The notes beneath the pieces were generated by a model. That model did not search any database, was not told where the DNA came from, and worked only from the letters and a program-made list of their open reading frames with translations. From Vesta saturnalis (lineage: Eukaryota > Arthropoda > Insecta > Coleoptera > Lampyridae): DNA of 64,000 nt. Of the stretch, positions 23,269 through 34,078 are shown piece by piece (within the stretch, counting starts at the first letter, position 1; every line of letters starts with the position of its first letter). Position numbers and translations under genes: made by a program. The stretch lies in NCBI GenBank assembly GCA_036346205.1, contig JARFJB010001355.1, positions 1,742,501 to 1,806,500 of the forward strand. Direction: 5' to 3'.

Positions 23269-25581
23269 CAGGGTGGCCAACTAAGAATGCAAGGTACTGT
23301 ATCTGGGAAACTATACATCGTAGAGGCTTACGGAAAAAAAAGTTATTACTAAAACGGTCAATACAAAAACCTGGAAAATATTTTCATGCTTCTGAAATGG
23401 CCGCTAGGGGGCGTAACTGCAGTCTTGAATCTAGAGGGCTTTGCTCGACATTCCGACAGAAACGGTTAATTTTCGCAAAAAAATTAAATGCATTAGTATG
23501 ACTTTTTTTCATGAACAAGTAGGTAAATGATGCCTAAACAAGCTCGCGAAAATCACATCTCGATATCTTGTTCCTAACCTAAAATATTGGCCAAAGAAAA
23601 CTTTATACGAAATTTTTATTTTTTTTAAACTATATTTTTCTAGAATTGTTTCTATTATGTAAGTTGTGGCCCTAAAAAGGACCGATTTAAAGGAGGAAGG
23701 TTTTTAATGCCCCCGTAAATGCTCGAAATGCTGACCATCACTCTGTGCATTGCTGAGGCCTCGTATGAGTAAACAAAACTGCAGCTTCAATTTCGGCTCT
23801 GAATAGGTTACCTAGAAATTGCGATTTTAAATGTTTGTAAGTTTATTCACCTGAATAAAATCACCCTTCTTGAAATTACTACGGGCAAGTAAGCAATGCT
23901 AAAAGTTATACGAAAGGCCTATTTTTTGTTTGTTTAAATGCATATTCACTATGGATATATACGAAAGATACAATTAATAGAAGCAGGCAATGGAAACAGA
24001 TACCTAAACAAAACATACATAATCCTCAAATTGTCAATAGTTGTAAATACTTTCGTGTTACTTTAGGACCATAGGTAAGTTCTAATGGCCATAAAAAATA
24101 TATAGGTATTCGTTTAAACTTTTTTTAATTACTTTAAGAATGTACCCATATCATGTCGTTTTGCATCAGACCTTGAAAGAGGAAGATTTTGATCGAAGGT
24201 TAGACTATTGACATTGGATGTTAGGTATGATACGCGAAAATAGAGAATTTTTATTTCAAATTCTTTGGACCGATGAAGCCACCTTCAGTAGTGACGGGAG
24301 AGTCAATGTGCACAATATGCATTATTGGTCTGCAGAAAATCCCCATTGGTTGCGTGAAGTTCAGCGCCAAGGACGTTGGAGTTTAAATGTATGGTGTGGC
24401 ATACTGGGAGGCGGAATTATTGGGCCATATTTTTTCAAGCAACTCCTAAATGGCAATGTATTTCTTGACTTTTTGGCCAATAAATTACCGTTGTTGTTGG
24501 AAGATGTGCCTCTGGAAACAAGGCAAAAATTGTTTTTGCAGTTGGATGGTTGCCCAGCACATTTTGCTATTAATGTGCGAGAGCATATTAATGCAGTATT
24601 TCAACAGCGGTGGATTGGAAGAGGAGGTCTGTTTCCATGGCCTCCGCGATCGCCAGACTTAACTTGCTTCGATTTTTATTTATGGGGGCGCTTAAAGGAC
24701 ATCGTGTTTCAGACTCAACCTACTACTAGAGAAGATATGAAGAACTGGATTCGCAACGCAATACGTAACATATCGAGAGCCGAAATTGAAACTGCAGTAT
24801 TATCTAGTTATGAGAGGCTTTAGCAATGCATAGAGCGTGATGGTCAGCATTTCGAGCATTTACAGCGGCATTAAAAACCTTCATCCTTTAAATGGGTCCT
24901 TTTTAGAGCCACAACTTACATAATAGAAACAATTCCAGAAAAATATAGTTAAAAAAAATAACTATTTAAGGGATTTTCGTATAAAGTTTTCTTTGGCCGA
25001 TATTTTAGGTTAGGAACAAGATATCGAGAGGCGGTTTTCGCCAGCTTGTTTAGGCATCATTTAACTGAAAAAAAGTCATATCAATGCATTTAATTTTTTA
25101 GCGAAAATTAACCGTTTCTGTCGGAATGTCGAACAAAGCCTCTAGCGACGACATGTGAAACTAACAAAACTTCAAATATTATAACATTTGTAGCCCACGA
25201 ATAGCTCATTTCAATGCGCCCAAGTTTGTTAAAATCGGCTTAGCCGTTGCGAAGATACAGGGGATTATTTAAGGAAACCTTTGAATACCCCCCACCACTT
25301 TATTTTTAGACATACGTCAAAAAGTGCCAGACAAAAAAAGTTCAGATTATCCTCGACTTTAAAGATCAGTTATTTTTTTATTAGGTTAATATAGCAGAAT
25401 TCACAGAAACATCACTTTTTAGATTCAACATTGCAGTTACGCCCCCTAGTGGCCATTACAGAAACATGAAAATATTTTCCAGGTTTTTGTATTGGCCGTT
25501 TTAGTTAACTTTTTTTCCGTAAGCCTCTACGATGTATAGTTTCCCAGATACAGTACCTCGCATTCTTAGTTGGCCACCCTG
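23269..25581 (+). mobile_element. Tc1/mariner-superfamily DD41D element with long foldback arms
   Basis: The terminal inverted repeats begin CAGGGTGGCCAACTAAGAATGC and are bordered by TA duplications (23267-23268 and 25582-25583). The left arm extends about 500 bp inward and includes, in inverted form, DNA matching the 3' end of the transposase gene itself. Examples are GAGCCGAAATTGAA, TGGTCAGCATTTCGAGCATTTA and TAGAAACAATTC, seen complemented at about 23650-23800 and directly at about 24775-24930. The right arm carries about 300 bp (roughly 25145-25440) that the left arm lacks. The element disrupts LINE copy 1. Confidence 0.85.
24141..24823 (+). pseudogene. DD41D mariner-like transposase, 5'-truncated, one stop
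   Basis: The longest frame (24218-24823, 201 aa) has the three catalytic acidic residues: WTDEATF (first Asp), LQLDGCPAH (second) and SPDLTCFDFYLW (third). 41 residues lie between the second and third Asp, counting to the Asp before FYLW. Upstream in the same frame, YPYHVVLHQTLKEEDF belongs to the protein but is separated by a TGA at about 24209. The N-terminal helix-turn-helix DNA-binding part is missing from the element. The encoded enzyme would cut and paste the element at TA sites. It is decayed but the catalytic core is otherwise readable. The C-terminus lies at the inner edge of the foldback arm. Confidence 0.85.
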
Positions 25582-25583
25582 TA

Positions 25584-26390
25584 CATGCCTCTATTTTCTG
25601 AAATCTAATAAGTTCAAAATCCGAGGATTTAACAGTATAAGAAAGGATGAGGCACCCGATCGAGAACGTAGGAAAGGGGGAGTTGCTATATTTTTAAAGG
25701 AATCAATTCCATACGAAAGATACAACTTCGAGCAAACCTACAAGCAGTAGCAATTAAATTACGCTAATCCTATCAAATGTACATTATGTAATATATACTT
25801 ACCCAATCAAAACTGGTCAATTGAAGAATTAAGAAATATTTTTGAACAATTACAAGGCCCCTATGTGATACTAGGCGACTTTAACCCCCATAATGTTTTG
25901 TGGAGATCGACAAAGACAGACAGTTGTGGATAGAAACAAGTCGTTGACGAAAAATAATATTAAGTAAGTTACTAGAAAAAATGGTTAGCATACGTCTTAT
26001 GAGGTTTCTGGAATTCTACAACTTACTCGATACGATCAATCAAGATTCATCTACAACCGATCAGATAACTTTTTTAGAAAACAGTATATACAACAGCTTT
26101 GCCGAAAGAAAACACCTCGTCGCTGTTTCCTTTGACATCCATAAAGCGTACGATACTACCTGGCGTTTTGGAATACTAAGAACGTTTTTTGATTGGGGAC
26201 TTAAGGGTAACTTACCCAGATCTATGTGTAATTTTCTCAGAAACAGATATTTTAAGGTACGGGTACAAAACACCATGTCAACGAAATACACACGGGCGTA
26301 CCACAGGGGTCAACCCTAAGTGTAGTATTATTTTTAATTGCCATAAATAAACTTGTTTCAGTAATTGATGACACAATAAATAAAACAATG
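25584..26390 (+). pseudogene. LINE ORF2 endonuclease/RT, remainder after the insertion
   Basis: The endonuclease resumes with FKIRGFNSIRKDE and RRKGGVAIFLKES, then VILGDFNPHNVLW (about 25867-25905). The reading then jumps to RT sequence: LEFYNLL, VAVSFDIHKAYDTTW (about 26124-26165, catalytic Asp present) and a damaged QG motif in TRAYHRGQP. The DNA for most of the finger region is missing, which implies an internal deletion near 25920-25980. It ends in an (AT)n tract before the YxDD box. Confidence 0.75.
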
Positions 26391-26471
<81 letters not shown>

Positions 26472-26472
26472 A
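26391..26472. repeat. (AT)n(GT)n microsatellite
   Basis: About 32 TA dinucleotides are followed by about seven GT dinucleotides. The tract truncates LINE copy 1. Confidence 0.95.
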
Positions 26473-26782
26473 TTTCCCACATAACAATAATTAAAGATAG
26501 CAAACCAAGTTTACTTTAAATTAATCTAAACCTAAAAGCAATTGCATGATCATCTTATTAATTAAATGAAGTAGTAAACTAGTAATAAAATTCCATCTAT
26601 TTAAAATTATTTAGAAATTCAAAAATAAGAGAAAAAAAAATACCTTGGAAGAAAAACATGAAATGATGCCAAACTATTTAATGAGAAACAACAAAACAAT
26701 AAAATGAAGATTGATATGTACTGACGTAATTAATAAAAACCTATTCATATTCTCTGCGATATTAAAATCAATTTTTAAACTA

Positions 26783-26843
26783 CAGTTGGTTAGCGCGGTA
26801 CTCTAGCAAAGTACAGGTCGTAGGTTCAAATCCTACTCGAGGT
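26783..26843 (+). pseudogene. tRNA-like repeat, copy C (5'-truncated)
   Basis: The sequence matches copies at 44.2 and 57.4 kb from CAGTTGGTTAGCGCGG onward. It has a perfect anticodon stem (GTACT/AGTAC) with loop CTAGCAA, a perfect T stem (GTAGG/CCTAC) and the same 3' tail AAACTTTTTATTTATGTATTTAATAAAATT. The 5' acceptor strand and first half of the D stem are missing and replaced by unrelated DNA, so it cannot form a complete tRNA. Confidence 0.7.
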
Positions 26844-26889
26844 AAACTTTTTATTTATGTATTTAATAAAATTAATAATAATTTTTAAT

Positions 26890-27200
26890 TATATAAGGTT
26901 AAATTAAATTAAATTAAATTAAATTAGATTAGGGTTTTACAGTATTATATAATTATTAAATGAAAGAATACTGAACGTAAAAGTGTCTCAGAATTGAATA
27001 AAATAGCATTATTCCCCTCTCCCCTCCTTTTTTTCTTAATATTGTGTTTATGTATATGTGGAATTCAACAATTCTTTAACATCTGACTTGAGCTTTTTCA
27101 TACTAGTAAAATTCTTAATCTCTTTGGGTAATTCATTAAACAATTTTGGTACAATGTAATGCAAATTATTTTGGCCACATTTGTTATATGCCATTGGTAT
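26890..27200 (-). pseudogene. LINE 3' end: RT C-terminus with (AAATT)n tail
   Basis: On the minus strand, 27200 to 27048 encodes NKCGQNNLHYIVPKLFNEL followed by PKEIKNFTSMKKLK and a stop at 27048-27050. This is the usual C-terminal tail of many EN-type LINE reverse transcriptases (a PxLFNxLPxxIxN pattern followed by a FK/LK helix). Downstream on the same strand is about 110 bp of non-coding DNA ending in a (TTTAA)n run at about 26899-26930, which fits a microsatellite-type LINE tail. Confidence 0.55.
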
Positions 27201-27218
27201 TATGAAAAGTTCTGATCT

Positions 27219-27255
27219 AGTAATAGTAATAGTAATGGTAATAGTAATAATAACT
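27219..27255. repeat. (TAATAG)n microsatellite
   Basis: Six or so TAATAG/TAATGG hexamers lie between a minus-strand LINE end and the 5' region of LINE copy 2. Confidence 0.9.
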
Positions 27256-27289
27256 GCGTCCCCCTAGCTGGAAGTACACTTTTCTTATA

Positions 27290-27820
27290 CTAGTCTTGAG
27301 TGGCTTCCCTTACTTTAACACTTTTCTGTCGGAGCACCCTCGCTCCATCTCTTGCTCTCTTCAGGCTCCCAGCGAAAGCTGAGAGACCTCTTCGTTTTCT
27401 CTCTACTTCTCCAGGACATGCGCCTTCAAAAGCGTATACGGGTATGGCTAACCCGAGATGTCCTAGCTGGGGGCGACTGAGCGCTAGTCGTATCCTAATA
27501 CCGCAACTGTGAACTGTACTTCAGACACTCTAGCAGCGCGTGGCTAGGGAACGTTGTACAGCTAGCGGTCGGTGGTCTTGGCTTTACCGCCCGAGCTACG
27601 AGGAAGGTAACTCTATAAAAATCCCCCAATCCCAAGGTGGTTTGGCAGTTTTAGGTGCAAAAGGGATTGTGCGAGGGGAACCCTAAACGTGGCCAGAGGG
27701 AAGCCTGGTCGTTAACATTGATACGCCTGTGGGGAAAATGGCACCTCTTCACAGAAATTTGGCCTTGTCATGGTATGGGAGCACTGCCTTGATCGACATT
27801 TAGTTCCACCCTACTCGTGG
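27290..27820 (+). other. 5' untranslated region of LINE copy 2
   Basis: This GC-richer, non-coding stretch directly precedes ORF1 (for example CTCCATCTCTTGCTCTC and GGTGGTTTGGCAGTTTTAGG). It stands out in base composition from the surrounding AT-rich DNA. An internal Pol II promoter would be expected here from family knowledge, but I cannot identify one. Confidence 0.5.
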
Positions 27821-27824
27821 GATT

Positions 27825-29143
27825 TTGTACGAGGACCCATCCTCTGAAATGGGCGTTGTTGGGAACCATCGTTTTAACATTCCCGTAAGCCGAAAAAATT
27901 ATGAACACTCGGGTGGGGTTGGCGGTGGCACCACTCACTCGTATGGTACCACACGACCAATAGCTATAACCATGGATATCGAGACTCATAATGTCGTTGC
28001 GACCGCCTCCACTGGCTCGCTGCCGCCCTTTACTCCTGGCGCAACCAGAGGTAGAACAGCTTTAATTCCACTGCGTGGGAATAAATACCAGTACTATGCA
28101 AAGTATTTGGTAATGAACCATTTGAAAATGGAGCACTAAGTAAAATTAGCCCTTTCACCATACAAAGCAGTGTCGAAAGTTTAGTAGGTAGTGTTAACAG
28201 TGTTTCCAAGATACGAGATGGTTTTTTATACAACGTGAAAAGCAGACATCAGTCTGAAACCTTACTAAAAACTACTGTATTTAATAACGATAATGTGCAA
28301 GTTGCACCCCATAATACGCTAAATTATAGTAAAGGTATTGTCACCTGCAGAGACTTACTCTTTGCCAGCGAAGCTGAGATAAAGGAAAGCCTGGAATCAC
28401 AGGGCGTAATAGATGCAAAATGTCTGACAACCAGAAAGGACGGAGAGATTGTCAAAACTGCATCAATACTACTTACATTCAGCAAAGCCACCTTACCCGC
28501 TTCAGTGAAAGCGGCATATCACAATCTACCGGTGTGCCCTTACTACCCTAATCCGATGCGCTGCTTTCAATGTCAGAGGTTTGGACATTCATCCTCTAGT
28601 TGCACAAGAACCCAAATGTGTGTATATGGATTACCGGAGCACGGCAGTGAATCGTGTCAGAACCCACCTAAGGGGATAAACTGTGGAGGTCTCCACATAA
28701 CACGTTCGAAAAATTGTCCTATTTTTAAGAACGAAGTTGCAATCCAACAAATCAAAACCGATAAAAAAATCACTTACTTCCAAGGGAAACAAGAAGTTAC
28801 CGCTAAAGCTTCTACTAGAAATTCAACATACGCTGCTGTAGCATCTTCCAGATGTACTGAATCAGTCAGTGTAAAAGAAATAGCAGCAGAACTAATTCCT
28901 GAAATAAAAACAATCATAAGAGCAGAAGTAAACACGGCAATTAAGTCTATTGTACAACAAACGAGAGTGGTAGAACCGCCTTTATTATCAGAATCAGAAG
29001 GTAGCATTTTATCTGATTTATCAGACATCTCAAAGGCTGATATTGAGAAGGTCAGACAAAAAAGAAGAAAGGGTGGCCAAAAGGAAAAAGCAGAGGGTCT
29101 ACCGCAATGGTACCCTCTTGACAACCGTGATATTTATCTGTGA
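27825..29143 (+). pseudogene. LINE copy 2 ORF1, Gag-like RNA-binding protein
   Basis: Two frames meet near 28120: 27825-28139 ends in YQYYAKYLVMNH, and a second frame (readable from about 28130, annotated ATG-less to 29143) begins LSKISPFTIQSSVESLVG. The second frame carries an RRM-like region (NTLNYSKGIV, AAYHNLPVCPYYPNPMRC) and zinc knuckles CFQCQRFGHSSSSC (about 28562-28603), CVYGLPEHGSESC and a last knuckle CGGLHITRSKNC. A C-terminal Lys/Glu-rich tail ends at 29143. The middle knuckle keeps only Cys and His spacing loosely. ORF1 would package element RNA. A single frameshift separates the N-terminus. Confidence 0.8.
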
Positions 29144-29299
29144 AATTTTAACCTGTGATATTTTGCTTTAGTAACGATATTTTATCTGTGATACTTTAAC
29201 CTGTGATATTTTATTTTTAGTATTAGGAAACTTGTAATATTTTATGTATAATAAGCAAGTAACGAGGTCTATATTTAGTAATACCCTCTAATATTATTA

Positions 29300-30031
29300 A
29301 TGGCTACCATAATACAAATTAATTGCAATGGATTAGCCGCGCACTACCCAGAAATTAAGAAAATTATCATAGACCAGTCACCATTAGCTCTGTGTTTCCA
29401 AGAAACAAGATTGCAGGCTAATAAACAATTTCACCTACGAAGTTACAAATCTTTCCATAAATATGGTCCAACGGGTCCAAGGGCTTGTGGAGGGGTCTCT
29501 ATATATGTACGTCAGGATATACCTGCAAACCAAATCTTGGTAAACTCAGCTCTGCAAATAACTGCAGTACGTATTACCCACCCATTTATTTCGTCAATCT
29601 GCAACATTTACCTCCCAGACAATGCATGGACCCATGATGACTTGCAAAATGCGATAAAACAAGTACCCCAACCCATCTTACTTGTTGGTGACTTCAACTC
29701 CCACAATCAACTGTGGGGATCAAACAACACTGATAGAAATGGACGCATAATAGAGGACTTTATGTTTAATAACAATTACTACCTACTAAACAATGGATCT
29801 CCAACGTTTATAAATGCAAAGTCACATAGCTTTTCATATTTGGACCTTTCGATGTGCTCTCCATCTTTAGCAACCCAATTAAATTGGGGTACTCTAGACG
29901 ACGAAGTTTTTTCCGATCATATACCAATTATTATACAGGCAGATATAAACGTTTCATCCCATAAAACCAAATCAAATTGGAATGCCAATAAAGCAGACTG
30001 GAAAAAATTTCGTCTTGTATGCAGACAATAG
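29300..30031 (+). pseudogene. LINE copy 2 ORF2, APE-type endonuclease domain
   Basis: The open frame of 243 aa starts MATIIQINCNGLAAHY. It contains LCFQETRL (catalytic Glu, about residue 36), GGVSIYVRQD, LVGDFNSHNQLWGS (Asp/Asn metal-binding pair, about 133-146), YLDLSMCS and a final FSDHIPI (Asp-His, about 206-212). All APE-type endonuclease signatures are present, so this domain may be intact. The enzyme nicks target DNA to prime reverse transcription. The frame breaks at 30031, before the RT. Confidence 0.85.
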
Positions 30032-30039
30032 AATTATCT

Positions 30040-31760
30040 GCAAATGTAGAGAACAACGTAAAAGAAATCACCTTTAAAATTCTTAAAGCAACTTAGGTCA
30101 GCATACCGATAATCAAGGGAGGACATTACAAAACATACGTTCCGTGGTGGAGTGACGGAATTTGTAGAGCTATTAAGGAGAAAAAGAAAGCGTTTAACAA
30201 CTTTAAACGAAGACCTAGTTGTGAAAATTGCATAAACTTTAAGCGATACCGAGCAATTGTTCGTCGCCTAATTTTCAACAAAAAGCTCGTTGTTGGCAGG
30301 AATATGTAAGTTCACTGTCCTCTTAAACACCTCCAGAAGCTCTATGGAAGAAAATAAAAAGAATTGCTGGACATAGCACTTATTTGATACCAGCACAGCT
30401 ACAGTACAAGGGAAAAATAATATCAAACAGGGTGGACATTGCAAAAGCTTTTATGGATTATTTCCAGGAAATTAGCAGTGACAAACATTCTAATCTAGAA
30501 TTCCAAAAGGCCAAATCGTCGCTAGAAACTCCCTTATCGTTTCAAACAAATGAAGATCTTCCCTATTATAACTCGGAATTTTATATGAAAGAACTTAAAA
30601 GTGCGTTGTCATTGTGCAAATTTCATCCCCTGGTCACGACGGTGTAACGTACTAAATGATCAAAAACATACCAGAAGACGCTTTAGAATCACTGCTTCTG
30701 TTATATAATTTAATATGGCGCTCAGGAACATATCCTAGTGAATGGAAACTGGCTACGATAATTCCAATTCCGAAAATAAACAAACGTAATGATACACCTG
30801 AGAGTTATCGCCCAATTTCATTGACTTGCTGCCTGGGAAAGTTGTATGGAAAAATGATGCACACCAGACTAATGTGGCTCTTAGAATACTACCGTTTGTT
30901 GTCTCCACATCAATTTGGATTTAGAAAACGTCGAAGTGCACTCGACAATATTGTCGTACTAGAAGACCATGTCCAAACAGCTTTCGCCCATAGGTACCAT
31001 TCGTCGGCAGCTTTTTTTGATATTGAAAAGGCCTACGATTGTACATGGAGATACAATATTTTAAAACTATGCATGAATGGGGCATAAGAGGGAATCTAGC
31101 ACACTTTGTCTACGATTTTTTGCGTAATCGACAAATACAGTTACGAATCGGAGAAATTGAATCTTCCATAGCCTCAATATCCAATGGAATCCACAGGCTT
31201 CCTCTATAAGTATTACACTATTTTTGATAGCCGTTAACCAGTTACTCACAACTGAAACATGCGTAAAAGCGATACTTACGTTGATGACCTCTGCTTATTT
31301 TACGCTACACCAAAAAATAGAGATCTAACCCAAAAACTCAAAAAAGCAGTTAATAAGATGTTTAAAGTTGCTAAATCAATTGGTTTCAGGTTCTCCACGT
31401 CTAAAACGGTTCACGTACATTTTTGTCGTCTACGTTCATGTAATATGAAACTCCCCTAAAACTAGAAAACACCATCATTGCCCGAAATAGAAGAATAAAA
31501 TTCTTGGGAGTTATTTTGGATGAAAGGCTATCCTGGAAAGATCACATAAACGACTTACTGGCAAAATGCAAACGAGTGCTAAACATCGTTAAAGTCTTAT
31601 CCAGTATAACTTGGGGAAGTGAGTGGAAAACTTTATTAAGAGTGTATAGATTGATGATACTGTCAAAAATTGACTACGGCGCAATAGTATACTTCTCAGC
31701 ACGTAAATCTTTGCTGGATCGACTGAAACAATACAATCCCAGAGTATACGATTAGTAATT
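30040..31760 (+). pseudogene. LINE copy 2 ORF2, reverse transcriptase domain, multiply frameshifted
   Basis: The pieces in order are: connector (30384-30640), then WKLATIIPIPKINKRNDTPESYR (motif 0-1; about 30745-30810), HQFGFRKRRSALDN (about 30910-30950) and AAFFDIEKAYDCTWR (about 31008-31052, first catalytic Asp). A damaged QG region follows, then DTYVDDLCLFY (about 31273-31305, YVDD box) and GVILDERLSWKDHI with ILSKIDYG (31504-31685). At least four frame changes and a stop separate these. The catalytic residues YVDD and D in FFDI are retained. Confidence 0.85.
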
Positions 31761-32697
31761 GGAGCGTTCAGAACCATTCCACACACATCAATAAGGTTTG
31801 AGGCAGGATTTCAACCTTTATCGCTTAGGACGACTTACTTCCTATTGTGTTACGGGGCTCAAATACACACACACAACCAGATCACCCTGTATATGACATT
31901 ATTTTCAAGTGCTTCACAGATTCTATATTTAACAAACGTCCCACAATTACTAGACCAGCAACAATCAGATACCACGAAAAACTAAACAGACTGAAACTGA
32001 AGGTTCCAAACATCTTCCACGCACGAATACAGGAAAGTAAGTCGCTGGTAAAAAAATTTGTAATCTGCGCAGATTCAAAAAGCAGCATACAGGCAATTTA
32101 GAATAAATCAGAAAAAGATGATCTTACTAATATAATCATCTCACAACTTAACAACCTCATGCAACACGGATATGATACACACCTTACGTGGATTCCAAGC
32201 CACATAGGTATACCTGGTAACGAACAGGCAGACAAAGCAGTCGGCAACCTGCAAAAAATAAAACTACTGACGAGGTACCCGTTCGGATGCAGGACTTAAA
32301 ACAACGCTACAAATGGATAACAAACGACGAGTGAGAAGAAGCATGGAATACATCTGACAGTAAATTAAGATCTATAAAACATCTATAGAAAAAACTGTAT
32401 ATCCCGCATCTCTCCAACGGCGCGAGCAGGTAGCTATAACTCGCCTGCGCATTGTAACATTACTTCCTCATACATGGTATCTCCAAGAATGTCAAGAACG
32501 AAAAAACCAGTATGTCAAAATTGTAAAACCGACCTTACAGTCAAGTCACATACTGATTGAGTGTCCAAATTACACAAACCAACGCACAACGAACAAAATA
32601 CCAAAAAACCTAATAGAGGCTCTAACACTGACAGATGATATGACGAGTAGAACAATTAAATACCTACAAGAGATTCAAATATTTGATATAAAGATAT
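31760..32697 (+). pseudogene. LINE copy 2 ORF2, RNase H domain and C-terminus
   Basis: RNase H signatures are readable: VICADSKSSIQAI (about 32060-32098) and HLTWIPSHIGIPGNEQADKAV (about 32180-32240, with the His and Asp of the active site). A C-terminal zinc-knuckle-like region follows with HILIECPNYTNQR and ends near 32697. A stop codon directly follows the first motif. The presence of RNase H argues for the I/R1-like side of the group rather than for canonical Drosophila Jockey. Confidence 0.75.
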
Positions 32698-33059
32698 AAA
32701 GCAGATAATATAGCTAATGTAACATAAATAAGAGATGAAGAACAATGGGCTAATGATTCTATTAGTCCAATCCATTGAACTCGATGTACGAAATGGAATG
32801 CGCGCTCTACGTTTGTTTACGAGAGACACTTTGAAGTTACCGTCTTAGAAAGAGGCACATAGTACTGTCTGTCAGGACAGCAATCTTTAAACGTCAAACC
32901 ATCTAAATAATCAATGAAAAGTTCCTGTAGAGTTTATCATTGCTAATGCGTGTCTCGAAAATGCCTTTAACTTTTGCTTGATGGCGCGGTGAAGTGAGAA
33001 AGACACGAGTGTCCTCGGCCCATAGCCGTCACATGGCATCAACTGCGGCCTGATTACAA

Positions 33060-33680
33060 CCAGCCCCATGTTAATAAAGACAACACATATATGTGGCTAA
33101 AATCTGGCAAGCTGCACCCTGAAACAGAAGGATTTATCCTAACAATACAGGACCAGGTCATTAACACACGTAACTACAGAAAGTACATTAGTAACAATAG
33201 ACACATGTAGAAAATGTCACCTACATCCAGATACTATTCAGCATATCACCAATGGACGTCCTATATTAGCAGGAACGCAATACACTGAAAGACACAATGC
33301 TGCGGCAAAAATTATACATCAAGCCATTGTTAAAACACATATACTTATAGACAGCACATAACTACCATACTTGAAAATCAGAAATATAAGCTCTACTGGA
33401 ACGTTACTATACAAACAGACAAGACAGTAAAATTCAACAGACCTGACAATAAAAGACAAACATAATAACACCACTTACTTGGTTGAGATATCCATACCTG
33501 CAGATCACAACCTAAGAGAAAAACATATATCAAAAAATGGAATGTTATTGTTCTACCGCTTATAATATCGTCCACAGGAATTACACCGCGTACATTTTTG
33601 GGAATTCTTAAAAAACTTCAACTACCAACAGACATACACCGAGAAGTGCAAAAGGCTTAAGATTTGCAACATCACCAGAC
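33060..33680 (+). pseudogene. RLE-type LINE (R2/R4-like) C-terminal endonuclease fragment
   Basis: The frames read WLKSGKLHPETEGFILTIQDQ, then NTRNYRKYI, a Cys-His motif CRKCHLHPDTIQHI (its last Cys replaced), YTERHNAAAKIIHQ, then KFNRPD...KDK...YLVEISIPADHNL. The RPD followed by a V-E-I strand fits the PD-(D/E)XK restriction-like endonuclease used by early-branching LINEs such as R2, R4 and NeSL. In-frame stops and frame changes are common. RT sequence is absent. It is a 5'-truncated relic directly upstream of an unrelated ORF1 fragment. Confidence 0.65.
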
Positions 33681-33689
33681 AATTCCTAA

Positions 33690-34078
33690 ACCATACGTCA
33701 TTCTGAAAGGTAGGAAGTTGAATTTGGCAAATCAAACTACAATTAAATATAAAAAGATTAACCGATATGAATGTGGAGGTGTCACCTCATCCTACTTTAA
33801 ACCAGTGCAAGGGAGTTATCTACTCTAGAAGAAATAAAAGAATGCCTCAGCCACGAATTCGTCATAGGTGTACAAAGAATAAAGATTAAAAAGGAAGGAG
33901 AATGGGTGGATACTCCAAACCACATTCTCACATTTGGAAGGGACACTCTGACTAGGTCTATTAAAGCTGCAATGTACCTCCTAAAAGTTAGGCGGTATAT
34001 ACCAGCACCACTTAGGTGTTATAACTGTCAGCAGTTTGGGCATTATTACAGTAATCACTGCGCAAGATATCGCAAAAA
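33690..34078 (+). pseudogene. LINE ORF1 fragment (third copy)
   Basis: The frame reads VEVSPHPTLNQCKGVIYS, then after one frameshift LEEIKECLSHEFVIGVQRIK, DTPNHILTFGRDTLTRSIKAA and a zinc knuckle CYNCQQFGHYYSNHC. This parallels the ORF1 proteins at 22.2 and 28.2 kb. It breaks off at a run of A at about 34070-34080, exactly where the DNA polymerase relic on the other strand begins. Confidence 0.75.

Larger units (their letters stand above)
22160..26395 (+). mobile_element. I/Jockey-type LINE copy 1, split by a mariner-like insertion
   Basis: An ORF1 (Gag-like) relic at 22160-23010 is followed by the start of an endonuclease/RT ORF2 at about 23160-23268. The ORF2 is interrupted at TA 23267-23268 by the DD41D element and resumes at 25584. 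It then loses a large piece between endonuclease and RT and ends in an (AT)n/(GT)n run at about 26391. Its order and motifs parallel copy 2 at 27.3-32.8 kb, so it is a shorter, more decayed relative. Confidence 0.75.
27260..32790 (+). mobile_element. I/Jockey-type LINE copy 2, near full length, frameshifted
   Basis: The order is a GC-richer 5' region (27260-27820), ORF1 with CCHC knuckles (27825-29143), a 156 bp spacer, then ORF2 with APE-type endonuclease, reverse transcriptase and RNase H (29300-32697), and a short 3' tail ending near GGGCTAATGATTCTATTAG. The complete domain order makes this the best-preserved element in the window. Multiple frameshifts and stops in ORF2 show it is not autonomous now. 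Confidence 0.85.
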
